From NCBI GenBank assembly GCA_029960045.1, contig JASCOV010000004.1, positions 310,001 through 374,000 of the forward strand: DNA of 64,000 nt, in the 5' to 3' direction. The translations under genes were made by a program, and so were the position numbers. Within the stretch, counting starts at the first letter, position 1. Each line of letters opens with the position of its first letter. Shown piece after piece: positions 8,815 through 18,610 of the stretch. Origin of the DNA: Flavobacteriaceae bacterium PS02293. GTDB lineage: Bacteria; Bacteroidota; Bacteroidia; Flavobacteriales; Weeksellaceae. The notes below the pieces were generated by a model that worked only from the letters and a program-made list of their open reading frames with translations, searched no databases and was not told the origin of the DNA.

Positions 8815-9834
8815 CTATTCGGAAAGTTTATTAGAAGTCAGCCATTTAGGAAATTCTTTTTCAATCAATTTGTCTGCAAAGTCAATGTACCAGCTGTATC
8901 CGTATTTTCTTTCGTCTGAGATTTCGTTATAATTTAATTTGACACTGCCATCACGATCTCCGAAAATCGGTGTATTGGTTTTAAGATCATAAAATCTAGC
9001 CCAGATCACAGAACCTTCTTCTTTTCCTAAAACTCGGACTTTTTTGCCATTCAGTTCTTTAACTTTATAACTGTAACCATCAATTTTATTTTCTTTAAAC
9101 CATTTAACTGCGCTTTTAATGGACTTTTCAATTTCTGACGTAACAGTCTGCATCATCAAAAATCTCACAATGCCAATAGATTCTCCAGTCGCTAAAGAAA
9201 TAGGTTCAAAAGCTCTTGCTTTCGCTGGTTGAAGAGTAATCTCATCATATTGATCTGCCCAGATTGTTGGAACTTTGTTTTGTAAAACCTGATTTTTCAG
9301 GATGCATTCGATTCCTTTTTTGAGCGCAGTTTTTGATTTTAATTTTAATTCTGAATTCACCGAATCAAAATCATTTTTACCTTCAACAATATTATAAAGT
9401 ACTGTCAAAGCGTTGATCATCGCATTATCATTGTAAGTAATTTGCTTTCTGTAAATTGCTTTATTTGGATAATATTGAGGAAATCCGCCGTTCTCATATT
9501 GCATTAAAAGAAGATATTTAATTCCTTTTTCGGCGGCTGAGAGATAGGCTGGATTTTTGGTTGCCTTGTAAGCTTTTATCAATATATTAATTTCTCTAGA
9601 AGTCGCATTGTTGTCAATAGTTGCGTGTTCATCGCCTGTTGATTTTATTTTTTCTAATAATTTTTGGTCGAGTGGCAATTTGTAATCCACTGCAATCCCA
9701 TCGTTCAGCTGTTTTCCCCAAGCGCCATTTGGTAACTGATAAATTAAGATCTTTTCGGCTAATGTATCTTTTGTTTGCGCAAAGAAAAATCCTGAAATTA
9801 CTGCAAAGCTAAAGGCGAAAATTCTTGTTTTCAT
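8815..9834 (-). CDS. pelA: Secreted pectate lyase, PL10 (PelA) family
   Basis: The enzyme would cleave polygalacturonate (plant pectin) by beta-elimination. The ATG at 9834 is chosen because it begins a clean signal peptide (MKTRIFAFSFAVISGFFFAQ). An ATG 12 codons further upstream would put polar residues in front of it. The mature protein is an alpha/alpha-toroid-type PL10 domain with the family phrases NGGFPQYYP, TYNDNAMINAL, PARAFEP-like KARAFEPISLATGES and the C-terminal WARFYDLKTNTPIFGDRDG. At 339 residues it is a single-domain enzyme with no T9SS sorting tail, so it is probably periplasmic or exported some other way. It points to contact with plant material. Confidence 0.9.
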   Translation of the reverse strand: MKTRIFAFSFAVISGFFFAQTKDTLAEKILIYQLPNGAWGKQLNDGIAVDYKLPLDQKLLEKIKSTGDEHATIDNNATSREINILIKAYKATKNPAYLSAAEKGIKYLLLMQYENGGFPQYYPNKAIYRKQITYNDNAMINALTVLYNIVEGKNDFDSVNSELKLKSKTALKKGIECILKNQVLQNKVPTIWADQYDEITLQPAKARAFEPISLATGESIGIVRFLMMQTVTSEIEKSIKSAVKWFKENKIDGYSYKVKELNGKKVRVLGKEEGSVIWARFYDLKTNTPIFGDRDGSVKLNYNEISDERKYGYSWYIDFADKLIEKEFPKWLTSNKLSE

Positions 9835-9892
9835 TTTTATTGATGGTGATATTCTTGTAAAAATATGCAAAATTTCTTGAGAAATTTTATTA

Positions 9893-9922
9893 TTTGTAAA
9901 TTGTAAGTCGATTATAAATTTG
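9893..9922 (+). promoter_or_regulatory. Promoter of tamB-tamL (TTTG-N18-TAAATTTG)
   Basis: A -33 TTTG (9893-9896) and a perfect -7 TAAATTTG (9915-9922) are separated by 18 bases, a full Bacteroidota promoter. Transcription would start near 9929, giving a leader of about 63 bases that contains the hairpin at 9940-9974. Confidence 0.65.
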
Positions 9923-9939
9923 ATTTAATTTTTAAAGAT

Positions 9940-9974
9940 AATCCTTTATAGTATGGTATTTGCTATAAAGGATT
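9940..9974 (+). other. Leader hairpin before tamB
   Basis: AATCCTTTATAG and CTATAAAGGATT form a perfect 12-bp stem with an 11-base loop, ending 18 bases before the TTG start of tamB and followed by TTTG. It is inside the predicted tamB leader RNA. It could act as a weak attenuator, an mRNA stabiliser or a protein-binding palindrome. Confidence 0.55.
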
Positions 9975-9992
9975 TTTGTAAACTATTCCGAC

Positions 9993-12900
9993 TTGAAAAA
10001 ACTCAATAAAAGAAAGATTCTTAAACGTACTTTAATAACCATTATTTCCATATTGGTTTTTTTTGTTTTACTCATATTCAGCCTTCGATTGCCTTTTGTT
10101 CAAAATTTTATTAAAGATAAAGCAATCACTTATCTCGAAGGTAAAATCAAAACGAAGGTAAGCTTAGAAAAGATTTACATTGGTTTTCCTAATAGTGTAG
10201 TTATTGAAAATCTGCATCTAAAAGGTCAAAAAGTAGATACTCTTTTAGCTGTTAAGAAATTTGATGTCGGGTTAGATATGTGGCAATTGATCCATTCCAA
10301 AGCTGATTTGACATCAATAGATTTGGAAGGTGTTCGTGCAAATGTCGTAAGAGATCCAAAAGGCAAATTTAATTTCGATTATATTATTGATGCGTTTGCA
10401 ACTTCTGAGAAGGAAGAAAGTCCATCAAAACCGTTTATCATTTCTTTAGATAAAATTAAATTAAAGGATATTGGCGTTACTTTCAACGATCAACAGTCTA
10501 AGAATGATATCAAGGTTTATTTCAATTCATTCGATACAAGAGTGAAGACTTTTGACCTTCAAAATAACAATTACGCAGTTAATGATATCAATCTTGATGG
10601 ATTGAAACTAAAACTAAAACAAGATCTGATAGAAGAAGTTTCCAAAAATGTCGAGAAAAAAGTCGATTCGCTGAATCAGCAGAAACCAATGAAATTAGGT
10701 CTGAGCGGAATCAAATTGACTAATTTTAATATCGATTATGGAGATGATAATACTAAAACTTTTGCTAAAATTTTATTCAAAGAATTAAGCACGAAAGTAA
10801 ATAATCTTGACCTTCAAAATAATGCTTACGATGTTGGAAATGTTTATCTGACAGGTGCAAATATCAACGCCAATTTATTTTTACCAGCTTCAAACGCAAA
10901 TCCGAAAAACGAAAAAGCTTCTGAAACTTCAACATCTTCAACGAAAGAAAAAACGATGAAAGTTCTTCTCGGAAAACTGATTTTTGAAGATGTAAAAGTT
11001 GCTTATAACAATACAGCAGTTGCACCAACAAAATCTGGAATGGATTTCAATCATCTTAATTTTGGAAAACTGAATGTTGACGTTCGGGATTTCAAAATGG
11101 AAAATAATGGTTTTGTCGGAAGTGTAAAATCAGCAGAAATTCAGGAATCACGAGGTTTGGATATTCAGAAATTCAATACGGATTTTGTTTACTCCGGCAA
11201 GGAAGCTTATTTGAAAGACCTTTATCTTCAAACTCCGAAAACGATCTTGAGAGATGAATTAATCCTTAATTATAGTTCAATCGAGCAATTGTCTTCGAAT
11301 CCAGGCGCTGTAAAAATTTCAGCAAATATCAAAGATTCGAAAATTGGTTTTTCTGATATTTTGAACTTAGTTCCGACTTTAAAAAATACTGCGCCTTTCA
11401 ACAAATATCCAAACGCAATTCTTTCCGTCAATGCCAATATAAAAGGCTTGGTAAATGATCTTTTGATCAATGATTTGAAAGTTTCTGGTCTTGACCAGTT
11501 GCGGGTTTCAGCTTCCGGAAGAATCAAAAATGCGATGAATCCGGATAATCTTTATTATGATTTAAGAATCGGCGAATTGGCTTCATCCGGAAAAATGATT
11601 TTCAATCTGGTTCCGAAAGGCACTATTCCGTCCAATATTTCTCTGCCGTCACATTTCAGTATCAAAGGTTTTGCTAAAGGCACGACAAAAGTTGTGAATA
11701 CGGATCTGAGCTTATATTCCACGCTTGGAAATGCCGATGTTGTTGCACAAGTTGATATGCGAAGAAAAAACCGTGAAATCTTTGATGTAAAAGCTAATCT
11801 TCAAAATCTTCAAGTCGGAAAATTGATTCAGAATAAAGAAATTGGCGGAATTACGGCTCAGATTACAGCAAAAGGACAAAGTTTCGATCCGAAAATAATG
11901 TCTGCTCAATTAGCTGGCGATGTAAAATCTGCGACTTATAAAGGTTACACCTATCAGAATATGAATCTGAAAGGAAAAATCAATAGAGGCGCTTATGATA
12001 TTGAATTAAATTCAAAAGATTCGAATGCCAATCTACAATTGACAGCTTCCGGCGTTTATGATGATAAGAATCCGACTGTGAAAGTCAATGGAAATATCAA
12101 TAAATTAGATTTAAATAAACTCGGTTTTTATAGTTCACCAATGATCTTGGCTGGCGCAATTGACGGTGATTTCAAAAGCCTTGATCCGGATAATTTGAAC
12201 GGTTATCTGAATCTTAAAAACTTTGCCATTTCTGACACCAAGGAAGTTTATCCAATTCAAGAGATTAATCTGAATGCGCTTTCTACAAAAGATTCTACAC
12301 AAATTAAATTCAATTCCCAGATTGCGGATGTAGAATTGAATGGAAAATACAAATTGACTCAGATATTCGGCGCTTTGTCGCAGACTGTGAATCAGTATTA
12401 TCAATTCCAAAAACCTGAAAAGAATTCAAAAATTGATGCTGGACAGTTTTTTACTTTGAATGCAAAAATCAAAAATGATGACTTGATAAGGAAATTTGTT
12501 CCTGATCTGAAAAGCTTTGAAACCATTAATATTACAGGAAATTACAATGCCGATTCTCAAAAAATAGAACTCGATGCAAAGATTCCGCAGGTTTTGTATG
12601 GAACTAATTCACTTGAAAATACCAATTTAAAAATCACTAATGAAAATCAGGCTTTGCAATATAACCTTGATTTAGCTTCTTTGAAAAGCGAAAGCTTTGC
12701 TCTGAATAAAGTTAATGTTAATGGAGATGTTGCGAATAATGTCATCAATTACAATATCACAACGAAAGACGAAAAAGATCAGACACAATTCCTGATTGCC
12801 GGAAATGCAAAATCAATGAATGACATTACAGAAATTTCATTGAATCCAAATGGTTTAAAATTAAATTATGGCGATTGGGCGGTTGCAGAAGGAAATAAAA

Positions 12901-15020
12901 TCCAAATTGGAAGTCAGGGAATTTTTGCAGATAATTTCAGGTTGACAAATGCTGGAAGCGAAATTTTGGTTCAATCCGAAAACAGTTCACCAAATAGCCC
13001 GCTTAATGTTACTTTAAAAGATTTCAAAATTGAAACGCTTACCGAGATTATCAAAAAAGATTCTTTGCTGGCAAAAGGAACAATTAATGGAACAGCTCAA
13101 CTGCGTGATCTGAACAAGAAAATGACCTTCACTTCTGATTTAAATGTTTCTGATCTGTTTGTTTATGGAAGTCCGGTTGGAAATCTTACCATTAAAGCCA
13201 ATAATACATCGGCTGATGTTATTAATGCAGATATTGCACTTTCAGGGAACGAGAATGACGTTAAGATCACAGGGAATTATAATACTTCAGCAAGCAGTTT
13301 TGATTTGAATTTGGCAATGAATCAGCTTCAGATGAAAACACTTCAAGGTTTTTCTATGAATGCGATTACGAATACAGAAGGTTATCTTTCCGGCGATTTG
13401 AAAATTGCCGGAACCGCAACTGAACCGAAAATTCTCGGCGATGTGAAGATGAATAATGTGGGATTGATGATCGCACAAACCGGAAGTGATTTCAGAAAGA
13501 TCAACGATAAAATTTCGTTCACGAATAGAGGAATTGAGTTTGATAATTTCAAGATCAATGATAAGGACGGAAATTCGCTTAAAATTGATGGTCAGGTTTT
13601 GACGCAGACTTACAGGGATTTTGGATTTAATTTAGACATTAATGCTAAAGATTTTAAAGTCGTAAATTCTGAAAAATCAAACGATGCGATGATGTATGGG
13701 ATTCTTGCCATTGATGCAGCTTTGAAAGTTCGTGGAAACTTAGACCTTCCAAAAGTTGACGGAAGACTGGCAGTTTCCGATGATACAGATTTTACGTTTG
13801 TTTTGCCTCAGTCAAGTCCGTCGTTGCAGGAAAGAAACGGAATCGTGGAATTCATCGACCAAGATCAGATCGCGCTTAACAAAACCATCGTCGCAGATTC
13901 TTTGGCTGCTAAAAATAAGATTAAAGGGATGGACGTCAGTGTGAACATCGAAGTAAGCAAAGAAGCTAAGATGTCCATCATCATTGATAAAGCCAATGGT
14001 GATTTTGTTAAATTACAAGGTGAAGCGGAACTGACAGGTGGAATTGATCCTTCAGGAAAAACAACTTTGGTTGGTGTTTATCAAGTAGAACAGGGGAGTT
14101 ATGATATGACCGTGAGTCTTTTGAAACGTAAATTCGATATTCAAAAGGGAAGTACAATAACTTGGAATGGGGAACCAACTACTGCAACGCTTGATATAAC
14201 GGCAGTTTATAAGACTCAGGCTGCACCGCTGGATTTGGTTGAACAGCAGATCAGTGGAGAAAGTGCTTCAACGCTTAATCAATATAAGCAAAGAATGGAA
14301 TTCAGTACTTTACTTAAAATGAATGGCGAATTGTTAAAGCCGGTTATCACTTTTGATATTACGACCGATGAGAAGAATAATTCGGTTTCCACGAATGTGA
14401 AAGATGTTGTGGATCAAAAACTTGCCCAGCTTAGAACCGATGAAAATGAAATGAATAAGCAGGTTTTTGCTTTACTGTTATTGAATCGTTTCATTGGAGA
14501 AAATCCTTTTGAAAGCAATGCAGGGCTTTCGGCAGAAGCTTTGGCAAGGCAGAGCGTAAGCAAAATCCTTTCTCAACAATTGAATAATCTCGCTTCTGGA
14601 TTGATCAAAGGCGTTGACCTTAATTTAGGTTTAGAGTCGTCTGAGGATTATTCAACCGGAACGAAAAATACACGGACAGACCTGAATGTCGATATCAGTA
14701 AAAAATTACTCAATGATCGTCTGAAAGTTTCTGTCGGAAGTAATTTTGGTGTGGAAGGTGATGCTCGTCAGAATGAAAATACAACCAATATCGCTGGTGA
14801 TGTGACTGTAGATTACAGCCTTTCCAAAGACGGAAGATATATGCTGAGAGCTTATCGTAAGGATGAATATCAGGTAGCTCTGCAGGGTCAGATTGTGGAA
14901 ACAGGTCTCGGCTTTATCATTACTCTGGATTATGATAAATTCCGTGATATTTTCCAAAAGGCGAAAAGAGAAAGAACTAAAAAAGTAAAAGATAATAACC
15001 AAGTAGTAGATTTCAAATAA
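9993..15020 (+). CDS. tamB: TamB, inner-membrane-anchored translocation/assembly module protein
   Basis: TamB works with an Omp85-family partner in the outer membrane and forms a long hydrophobic bridge across the periplasm, implicated in outer-membrane protein assembly and phospholipid transport. This 1675-residue protein has one N-terminal membrane helix (about 13-35), then a very long beta-rich region with repeats, then the conserved TamB (DUF490) C-terminal domain (about 1250-1640; note VGVYQVEQGSYDMTVSLLKRKFDI and ATLDITAVYKTQAAPLDL). The start is TTG at 9993, because no in-frame ATG gives the MKKLNKRK-type N-terminus. The stop overlaps the start of tamL by one base, so the two are translationally coupled. 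Confidence 0.93.
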   Translation: MKKLNKRKILKRTLITIISILVFFVLLIFSLRLPFVQNFIKDKAITYLEGKIKTKVSLEKIYIGFPNSVVIENLHLKGQKVDTLLAVKKFDVGLDMWQLIHSKADLTSIDLEGVRANVVRDPKGKFNFDYIIDAFATSEKEESPSKPFIISLDKIKLKDIGVTFNDQQSKNDIKVYFNSFDTRVKTFDLQNNNYAVNDINLDGLKLKLKQDLIEEVSKNVEKKVDSLNQQKPMKLGLSGIKLTNFNIDYGDDNTKTFAKILFKELSTKVNNLDLQNNAYDVGNVYLTGANINANLFLPASNANPKNEKASETSTSSTKEKTMKVLLGKLIFEDVKVAYNNTAVAPTKSGMDFNHLNFGKLNVDVRDFKMENNGFVGSVKSAEIQESRGLDIQKFNTDFVYSGKEAYLKDLYLQTPKTILRDELILNYSSIEQLSSNPGAVKISANIKDSKIGFSDILNLVPTLKNTAPFNKYPNAILSVNANIKGLVNDLLINDLKVSGLDQLRVSASGRIKNAMNPDNLYYDLRIGELASSGKMIFNLVPKGTIPSNISLPSHFSIKGFAKGTTKVVNTDLSLYSTLGNADVVAQVDMRRKNREIFDVKANLQNLQVGKLIQNKEIGGITAQITAKGQSFDPKIMSAQLAGDVKSATYKGYTYQNMNLKGKINRGAYDIELNSKDSNANLQLTASGVYDDKNPTVKVNGNINKLDLNKLGFYSSPMILAGAIDGDFKSLDPDNLNGYLNLKNFAISDTKEVYPIQEINLNALSTKDSTQIKFNSQIADVELNGKYKLTQIFGALSQTVNQYYQFQKPEKNSKIDAGQFFTLNAKIKNDDLIRKFVPDLKSFETINITGNYNADSQKIELDAKIPQVLYGTNSLENTNLKITNENQALQYNLDLASLKSESFALNKVNVNGDVANNVINYNITTKDEKDQTQFLIAGNAKSMNDITEISLNPNGLKLNYGDWAVAEGNKIQIGSQGIFADNFRLTNAGSEILVQSENSSPNSPLNVTLKDFKIETLTEIIKKDSLLAKGTINGTAQLRDLNKKMTFTSDLNVSDLFVYGSPVGNLTIKANNTSADVINADIALSGNENDVKITGNYNTSASSFDLNLAMNQLQMKTLQGFSMNAITNTEGYLSGDLKIAGTATEPKILGDVKMNNVGLMIAQTGSDFRKINDKISFTNRGIEFDNFKINDKDGNSLKIDGQVLTQTYRDFGFNLDINAKDFKVVNSEKSNDAMMYGILAIDAALKVRGNLDLPKVDGRLAVSDDTDFTFVLPQSSPSLQERNGIVEFIDQDQIALNKTIVADSLAAKNKIKGMDVSVNIEVSKEAKMSIIIDKANGDFVKLQGEAELTGGIDPSGKTTLVGVYQVEQGSYDMTVSLLKRKFDIQKGSTITWNGEPTTATLDITAVYKTQAAPLDLVEQQISGESASTLNQYKQRMEFSTLLKMNGELLKPVITFDITTDEKNNSVSTNVKDVVDQKLAQLRTDENEMNKQVFALLLLNRFIGENPFESNAGLSAEALARQSVSKILSQQLNNLASGLIKGVDLNLGLESSEDYSTGTKNTRTDLNVDISKKLLNDRLKVSVGSNFGVEGDARQNENTTNIAGDVTVDYSLSKDGRYMLRAYRKDEYQVALQGQIVETGLGFIITLDYDKFRDIFQKAKRERTKKVKDNNQVVDFK

Positions 15021-17371
15021 TGAAGCTTAGGATTAATAAACATTTCAAATCTATCATTGCATTGTCCACAATCGCAATAGTTTCATCGTGTAGCAATACC
15101 AGGTTTCTGAAAGATGGGCAGATGCTTTACACTGGCACTGAAGTGAAAATCGAAAATGACAGTATTTCAAAAAAAGAAAAGAAGGCTCTGAAAGCAGAAC
15201 TGGAAGAAAATCTGACGCCAAAACCAAATTCGACTTTCTTGGGATTGCGACCAAAACTTTACGCATATAATATTGCTAAAGAGCCGAAAAAAGAGAAAGG
15301 ATTCAATTATTGGCTGAAATATAAATTTGGAGAAAAACCAGTTTTACTGGGTGATGTTGATAAAGAATTCAACAAAGATATTTTGGTGAATTATTCTGAG
15401 AATAAAGGTTATTTCAATGCGCAGGCAACTTACGATACAGTTTCAAAAAATAAAAAAGCACAGGTTATTTATACGGTTAAACCGGGAAATCAATATTTGA
15501 TAAGTCAAGTTAAATTTCAGGAAGACTCTACTTTGGTGAATAAAGAGATTCAGAATTTGAAAGATAAATCTTTGCTTAAGGTTGGAAATCCATTTGATTT
15601 AAATGTAATAAAAGCCGAAAGAGAAAGAATTGATAATGGTTTGAAGGAAAAAGGATTCTATTATTTTCATCAGGACAATATCATCGTTCAGGCTGACAGC
15701 ACGGTTTCCAAAAATCACAAAGTGGAACTGAATGTCAAATTAAAAGATCAAACTCCGGATTTGGCAACACAGCAGTTTTCCATTGATAAAGTAGTTGTTT
15801 TTCCGAATTATAATATCAGAGATGTAAAAGAAGGAAAATACAGCGTGCCTATGAATACTGATTCTCTTTCCAAATATGCTCACGATGACATTTATGTAAT
15901 TGATCCCGATCATAAATTCAAACCGAAGATTTTTGATCGTGCTTTGTATTTTAAGAAAGGAGACTTGTACAATCGTGCTGATCATAATTTGACTTTGAGC
16001 CGATTGATCAGTTTAGGGGTTTTCAAGTTTGTAAAGAACGAGTTTGTAGTTTCAGATTCTTTGAATCATAAGTTTGATGCTTATTACCTGTTGACGCCAA
16101 GACAGATTCAATCTTTAAGATTAGAAACTTTAGCCAGAACCAATTCTGCAAATTATGGAGGAGGAGAAGTTAATCTTAACTGGACACACAGAAATATTTT
16201 CCGGGGAGCAGAACAATTGAAAGCTTCAATTTACGGAGCTTTTGATGTACAGATGGGCGGAGCAAAAGATGCCAATAATATCATCAGAGTAGGTGCGAAT
16301 ACTCAGCTTTCTATTCCAAGAATTGTTGCGCCTTTCCGCTTTAATTCTTCCAGCGAGTATGTTCCAAGGACTAATATCAGTCTTGGTTATGAATATCAAA
16401 GCCGAACACAGCTATATACACTTCACAACTTCAATGCGTCATTCGGATATGCCTGGAAAGAAAATATCCGAAAAGAACACGACTTGAAAGTCATAGATAT
16501 TACAATGGTTGCGCCCCAAACGGTGACCGCAAAATATCAAGAACAAATTGATGGTAATGTCGAAAAAGGAATTCCTGCTAATCCGACTTTGGGAAGAGTT
16601 GTGGCGAAACAATTAATCTTCGGACCAACTTATACTTATACTTACACTAATACAACTTCGCCAAAAACCAACACTATCTATTATAAGGGAATGTTAGATT
16701 TGGCTGGAAATATTACAGGTCTCGTGACTGGAGCCAATGCTAAAGATGGTAAGGAAAAAGAAATTTTCAACGTTCCGTTCAGCCAGTATTTGAAGATGGA
16801 GAATGATTTTAGATTTTATCATAAATTCAGTGAGAAGACTAATTTCGCATCTAGAATTATCGCTGGTGTAGCTTATCCATATGGAAATTCTGAATTGATG
16901 CCTTATTCCAAACAGTTTTTTGTTGGAGGGAGTAATAGTATCAGGGCTTTCCGTGCAAGAACGCTTGGTCCGGGAAGTTATGATCCAAGAACACAGAATG
17001 CAAGTTTTTACTTCGATCAGTCAGGTGATATCAAGTTGGAAATGAATGCAGAATACCGAGCTAACATTTATAAATTCCTAAACGTTGCCGCTTTTGTAGA
17101 TGCAGGAAATATTTGGTTACTGAATGAAGATGAAACCAGACCTGGCGGAAAGTTTTCAAAAGATTTCCTAAGTGAATTAGCTGTTGGAGCTGGAGTTGGG
17201 CTTCGTTTGGATTTTTCAATTCTTATTCTCAGACTGGATTTAGCAATGCCGTTAAGAGTTCCTTATTACGAAAAAGGAGATCGTTGGGTTTTGGATAGAG
17301 TGAAGTTTGGAGACAGTTCCTGGAGAAAAGATAATTTGATTTTAAATATTGCGATTGGATATCCGTTTTAA
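15020..17371 (+). CDS. tamL: TamL, lipoprotein Omp85-family partner of TamB
   Basis: This 783-residue BamA/TamA-superfamily protein begins with a lipoprotein signal (STIAIVSSCSNTRFLKDGQ, Cys24). That identifies it as the Bacteroidota lipid-anchored form TamL rather than TamA. POTRA domains occupy roughly residues 30-330. The C-terminal half is a 16-strand barrel with the loop-6 signature GGSNSIRAFRARTLGPGSYD, and the last residues (ILNIAIGYPF) form the closing strand with terminal Phe. It is coupled to tamB by the overlapping TAATG and ends in a strong terminator. Confidence 0.93.
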   Translation: MKLRINKHFKSIIALSTIAIVSSCSNTRFLKDGQMLYTGTEVKIENDSISKKEKKALKAELEENLTPKPNSTFLGLRPKLYAYNIAKEPKKEKGFNYWLKYKFGEKPVLLGDVDKEFNKDILVNYSENKGYFNAQATYDTVSKNKKAQVIYTVKPGNQYLISQVKFQEDSTLVNKEIQNLKDKSLLKVGNPFDLNVIKAERERIDNGLKEKGFYYFHQDNIIVQADSTVSKNHKVELNVKLKDQTPDLATQQFSIDKVVVFPNYNIRDVKEGKYSVPMNTDSLSKYAHDDIYVIDPDHKFKPKIFDRALYFKKGDLYNRADHNLTLSRLISLGVFKFVKNEFVVSDSLNHKFDAYYLLTPRQIQSLRLETLARTNSANYGGGEVNLNWTHRNIFRGAEQLKASIYGAFDVQMGGAKDANNIIRVGANTQLSIPRIVAPFRFNSSSEYVPRTNISLGYEYQSRTQLYTLHNFNASFGYAWKENIRKEHDLKVIDITMVAPQTVTAKYQEQIDGNVEKGIPANPTLGRVVAKQLIFGPTYTYTYTNTTSPKTNTIYYKGMLDLAGNITGLVTGANAKDGKEKEIFNVPFSQYLKMENDFRFYHKFSEKTNFASRIIAGVAYPYGNSELMPYSKQFFVGGSNSIRAFRARTLGPGSYDPRTQNASFYFDQSGDIKLEMNAEYRANIYKFLNVAAFVDAGNIWLLNEDETRPGGKFSKDFLSELAVGAGVGLRLDFSILILRLDLAMPLRVPYYEKGDRWVLDRVKFGDSSWRKDNLILNIAIGYPF

Positions 17372-17413
17372 AAAGAGAAAGGATGAACATATTGTTCATC
17401 CTTTCTCTTTTTA
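17369..17413. terminator. Strong bidirectional terminator between tamL and the hydrolase gene
   Basis: A perfect 20-bp inverted repeat (17370-17389 and 17393-17412) with a three-base loop and A/T runs on both sides. It overlaps the tamL stop and lies 21 bases past the stop of the opposing hydrolase gene, so it serves both. Confidence 0.92.
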
Positions 17414-17434
17414 ATATCTCGTATTCTGGATTAA

Positions 17435-18256
17435 TTAAGCCTCAATAAATTCCAAAAGGTCTTTATTGATTGTAGCAGCTTCCGTAGTCGGCATTCCATG
17501 AGGAAAACCAGGATACGTTTTTATCGTTCCGTTTTTCAACAATTTAATTGATTTCAGAGCCGCATTTTGGTAAGGCACAATCTGGTCATCTTCACCGTGA
17601 AGCACCAAAACCGGAATATCCACATTTTTCAAATCGTCTCTGAAATCAGTCTCAGAAAACGCTTTGATTCCGTCATAATGAGCTACGATTCCGCCCATCA
17701 TTCCTTGTCTCCACCAGTTTCTCTGTACGCCTTCTTTCACATCTGCGCCTTCTCTGTTGTAGCCGTAGAAAGGGAAAGTCAAATCGATATAAAACTGCTG
17801 TCTGTTATTCAAAGTCTGGTCTCTGATGCCATCAAAAACCGACATCGGAACTCCATCAGGATTGCTGTCGCTCGCTACCATAATTGGAGGAACTGCACTG
17901 ATTAAAACAGCTTTTTTCGCTCTTCCGTTCGCATATTTTGCCACATAACGAATAACTTCGCCACCACCTGTAGAGTGACCGATGTGAACCACATCTTTGA
18001 GATCAAGAAATTCTACCAATTCTGCTGCGTCAGAAGCATATTGTTCAATCGTGTGATTATAAATATCCTGACTAGAACGGCCGTGACCTCTTCTGTCGTG
18101 CGTTACGACTCTGTAACCTTTTTGCAAAAAGAAAATTACCTGTGCATCCCAATCGTCAGATGATAAAGGCCATCCGTGGTGAAACATCAAAACTGGTCCT
18201 TCGCCCTGATCTTTGTAAAAAATTTCTGTTCCGTCTTTTAATTTTAGTGTGCTCAT
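17435..18256 (-). CDS. Alpha/beta hydrolase, cofactor-free haloperoxidase/arylesterase type
   Basis: This 273-residue cytoplasmic alpha/beta hydrolase has the nucleophile elbow GHSTGG (Ser95), an oxyanion region HHGWP, the acid loop VLHGEDDQIVP and the catalytic His in FPHGMP. The pattern GHSTGGGEVIRYVAKYANGRAKKAVLIS is characteristic of the cofactor-free chloroperoxidase/arylesterase subgroup. These enzymes hydrolyse esters and can show perhydrolase activity; the natural substrate is not evident. It is transcribed alone toward tamL and shares the terminator there. It sits at the edge of a block of stress genes, but I see no good copy of their shared promoter motif here. Confidence 0.88.
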   Translation of the reverse strand: MSTLKLKDGTEIFYKDQGEGPVLMFHHGWPLSSDDWDAQVIFFLQKGYRVVTHDRRGHGRSSQDIYNHTIEQYASDAAELVEFLDLKDVVHIGHSTGGGEVIRYVAKYANGRAKKAVLISAVPPIMVASDSNPDGVPMSVFDGIRDQTLNNRQQFYIDLTFPFYGYNREGADVKEGVQRNWWRQGMMGGIVAHYDGIKAFSETDFRDDLKNVDIPVLVLHGEDDQIVPYQNAALKSIKLLKNGTIKTYPGFPHGMPTTEAATINKDLLEFIEA

Positions 18257-18318
18257 AATTTAATTTTTTAAGTGTTGTGATTAATTTATTTTAATATTTT
18301 GTTGTCTTAATTCTTTAG

Positions 18319-18326
18319 CAAATGTA
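18319..18326 (-). promoter_or_regulatory. -7 promoter element for the alpha/beta hydrolase
   Basis: The minus strand reads TACATTTG, matching TAnnTTTG, 63 bases before the ATG. The longer leader makes the assignment less certain than for most other genes here. Confidence 0.4.
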
Positions 18327-18387
18327 GGATGGTTCACATCGTTTCTCGTTAATCTAGTTTAATATCGTACATTTTTATGATTTTTAT

Positions 18388-18495
18388 TTTGGGCAGCTTT
18401 ATCCGCCTTCCGTTCCCAATCTTTTTTGCTCAACGATTTCAGTTAAATAGAAAATGACAGCAAGCAAAAAAGGATTTCCACTCAAGTCGGGCTGC
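18388..18495 (+). repeat. Intergenic imperfect-palindrome repeat, copy A (without insertions)
   Basis: Begins TTGGGCAGCTTTATCCGCC and ends TCAAGTCGGGCTGC. The ends pair (GCAGC/GCTGC), as do the internal arms (AATCTTTTTTGCT with AGCAAAAAAGGATT), giving a long stem-loop. Further copies are at 25760, 35608 and 41003. This copy is the short form and shows the arrangement before the nested insertions found in C and D. It lies in the 354-base gap between the DsbA-like gene and the hydrolase; apart from the -7 element at 18319 I see no other feature there. Confidence 0.8.
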
Positions 18496-18610
18496 AGATT
18501 CGGTATAAAACACGATTTGATTTCAGAAATTAGCTTAAGTGTTCTTATTTAAGTTATGAAAGGAACTTACATTTACTTAAGTGTCAAAAATATTTTGTGC
18601 CTTATGTGGT

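Noticed and set aside
18319..18384. LytTR-type site for the alpha/beta hydrolase
   Set aside because: At the expected 30-base offset only TAGTTTAAT with no matching second half is found, and the gene has a canonical -7 element instead.
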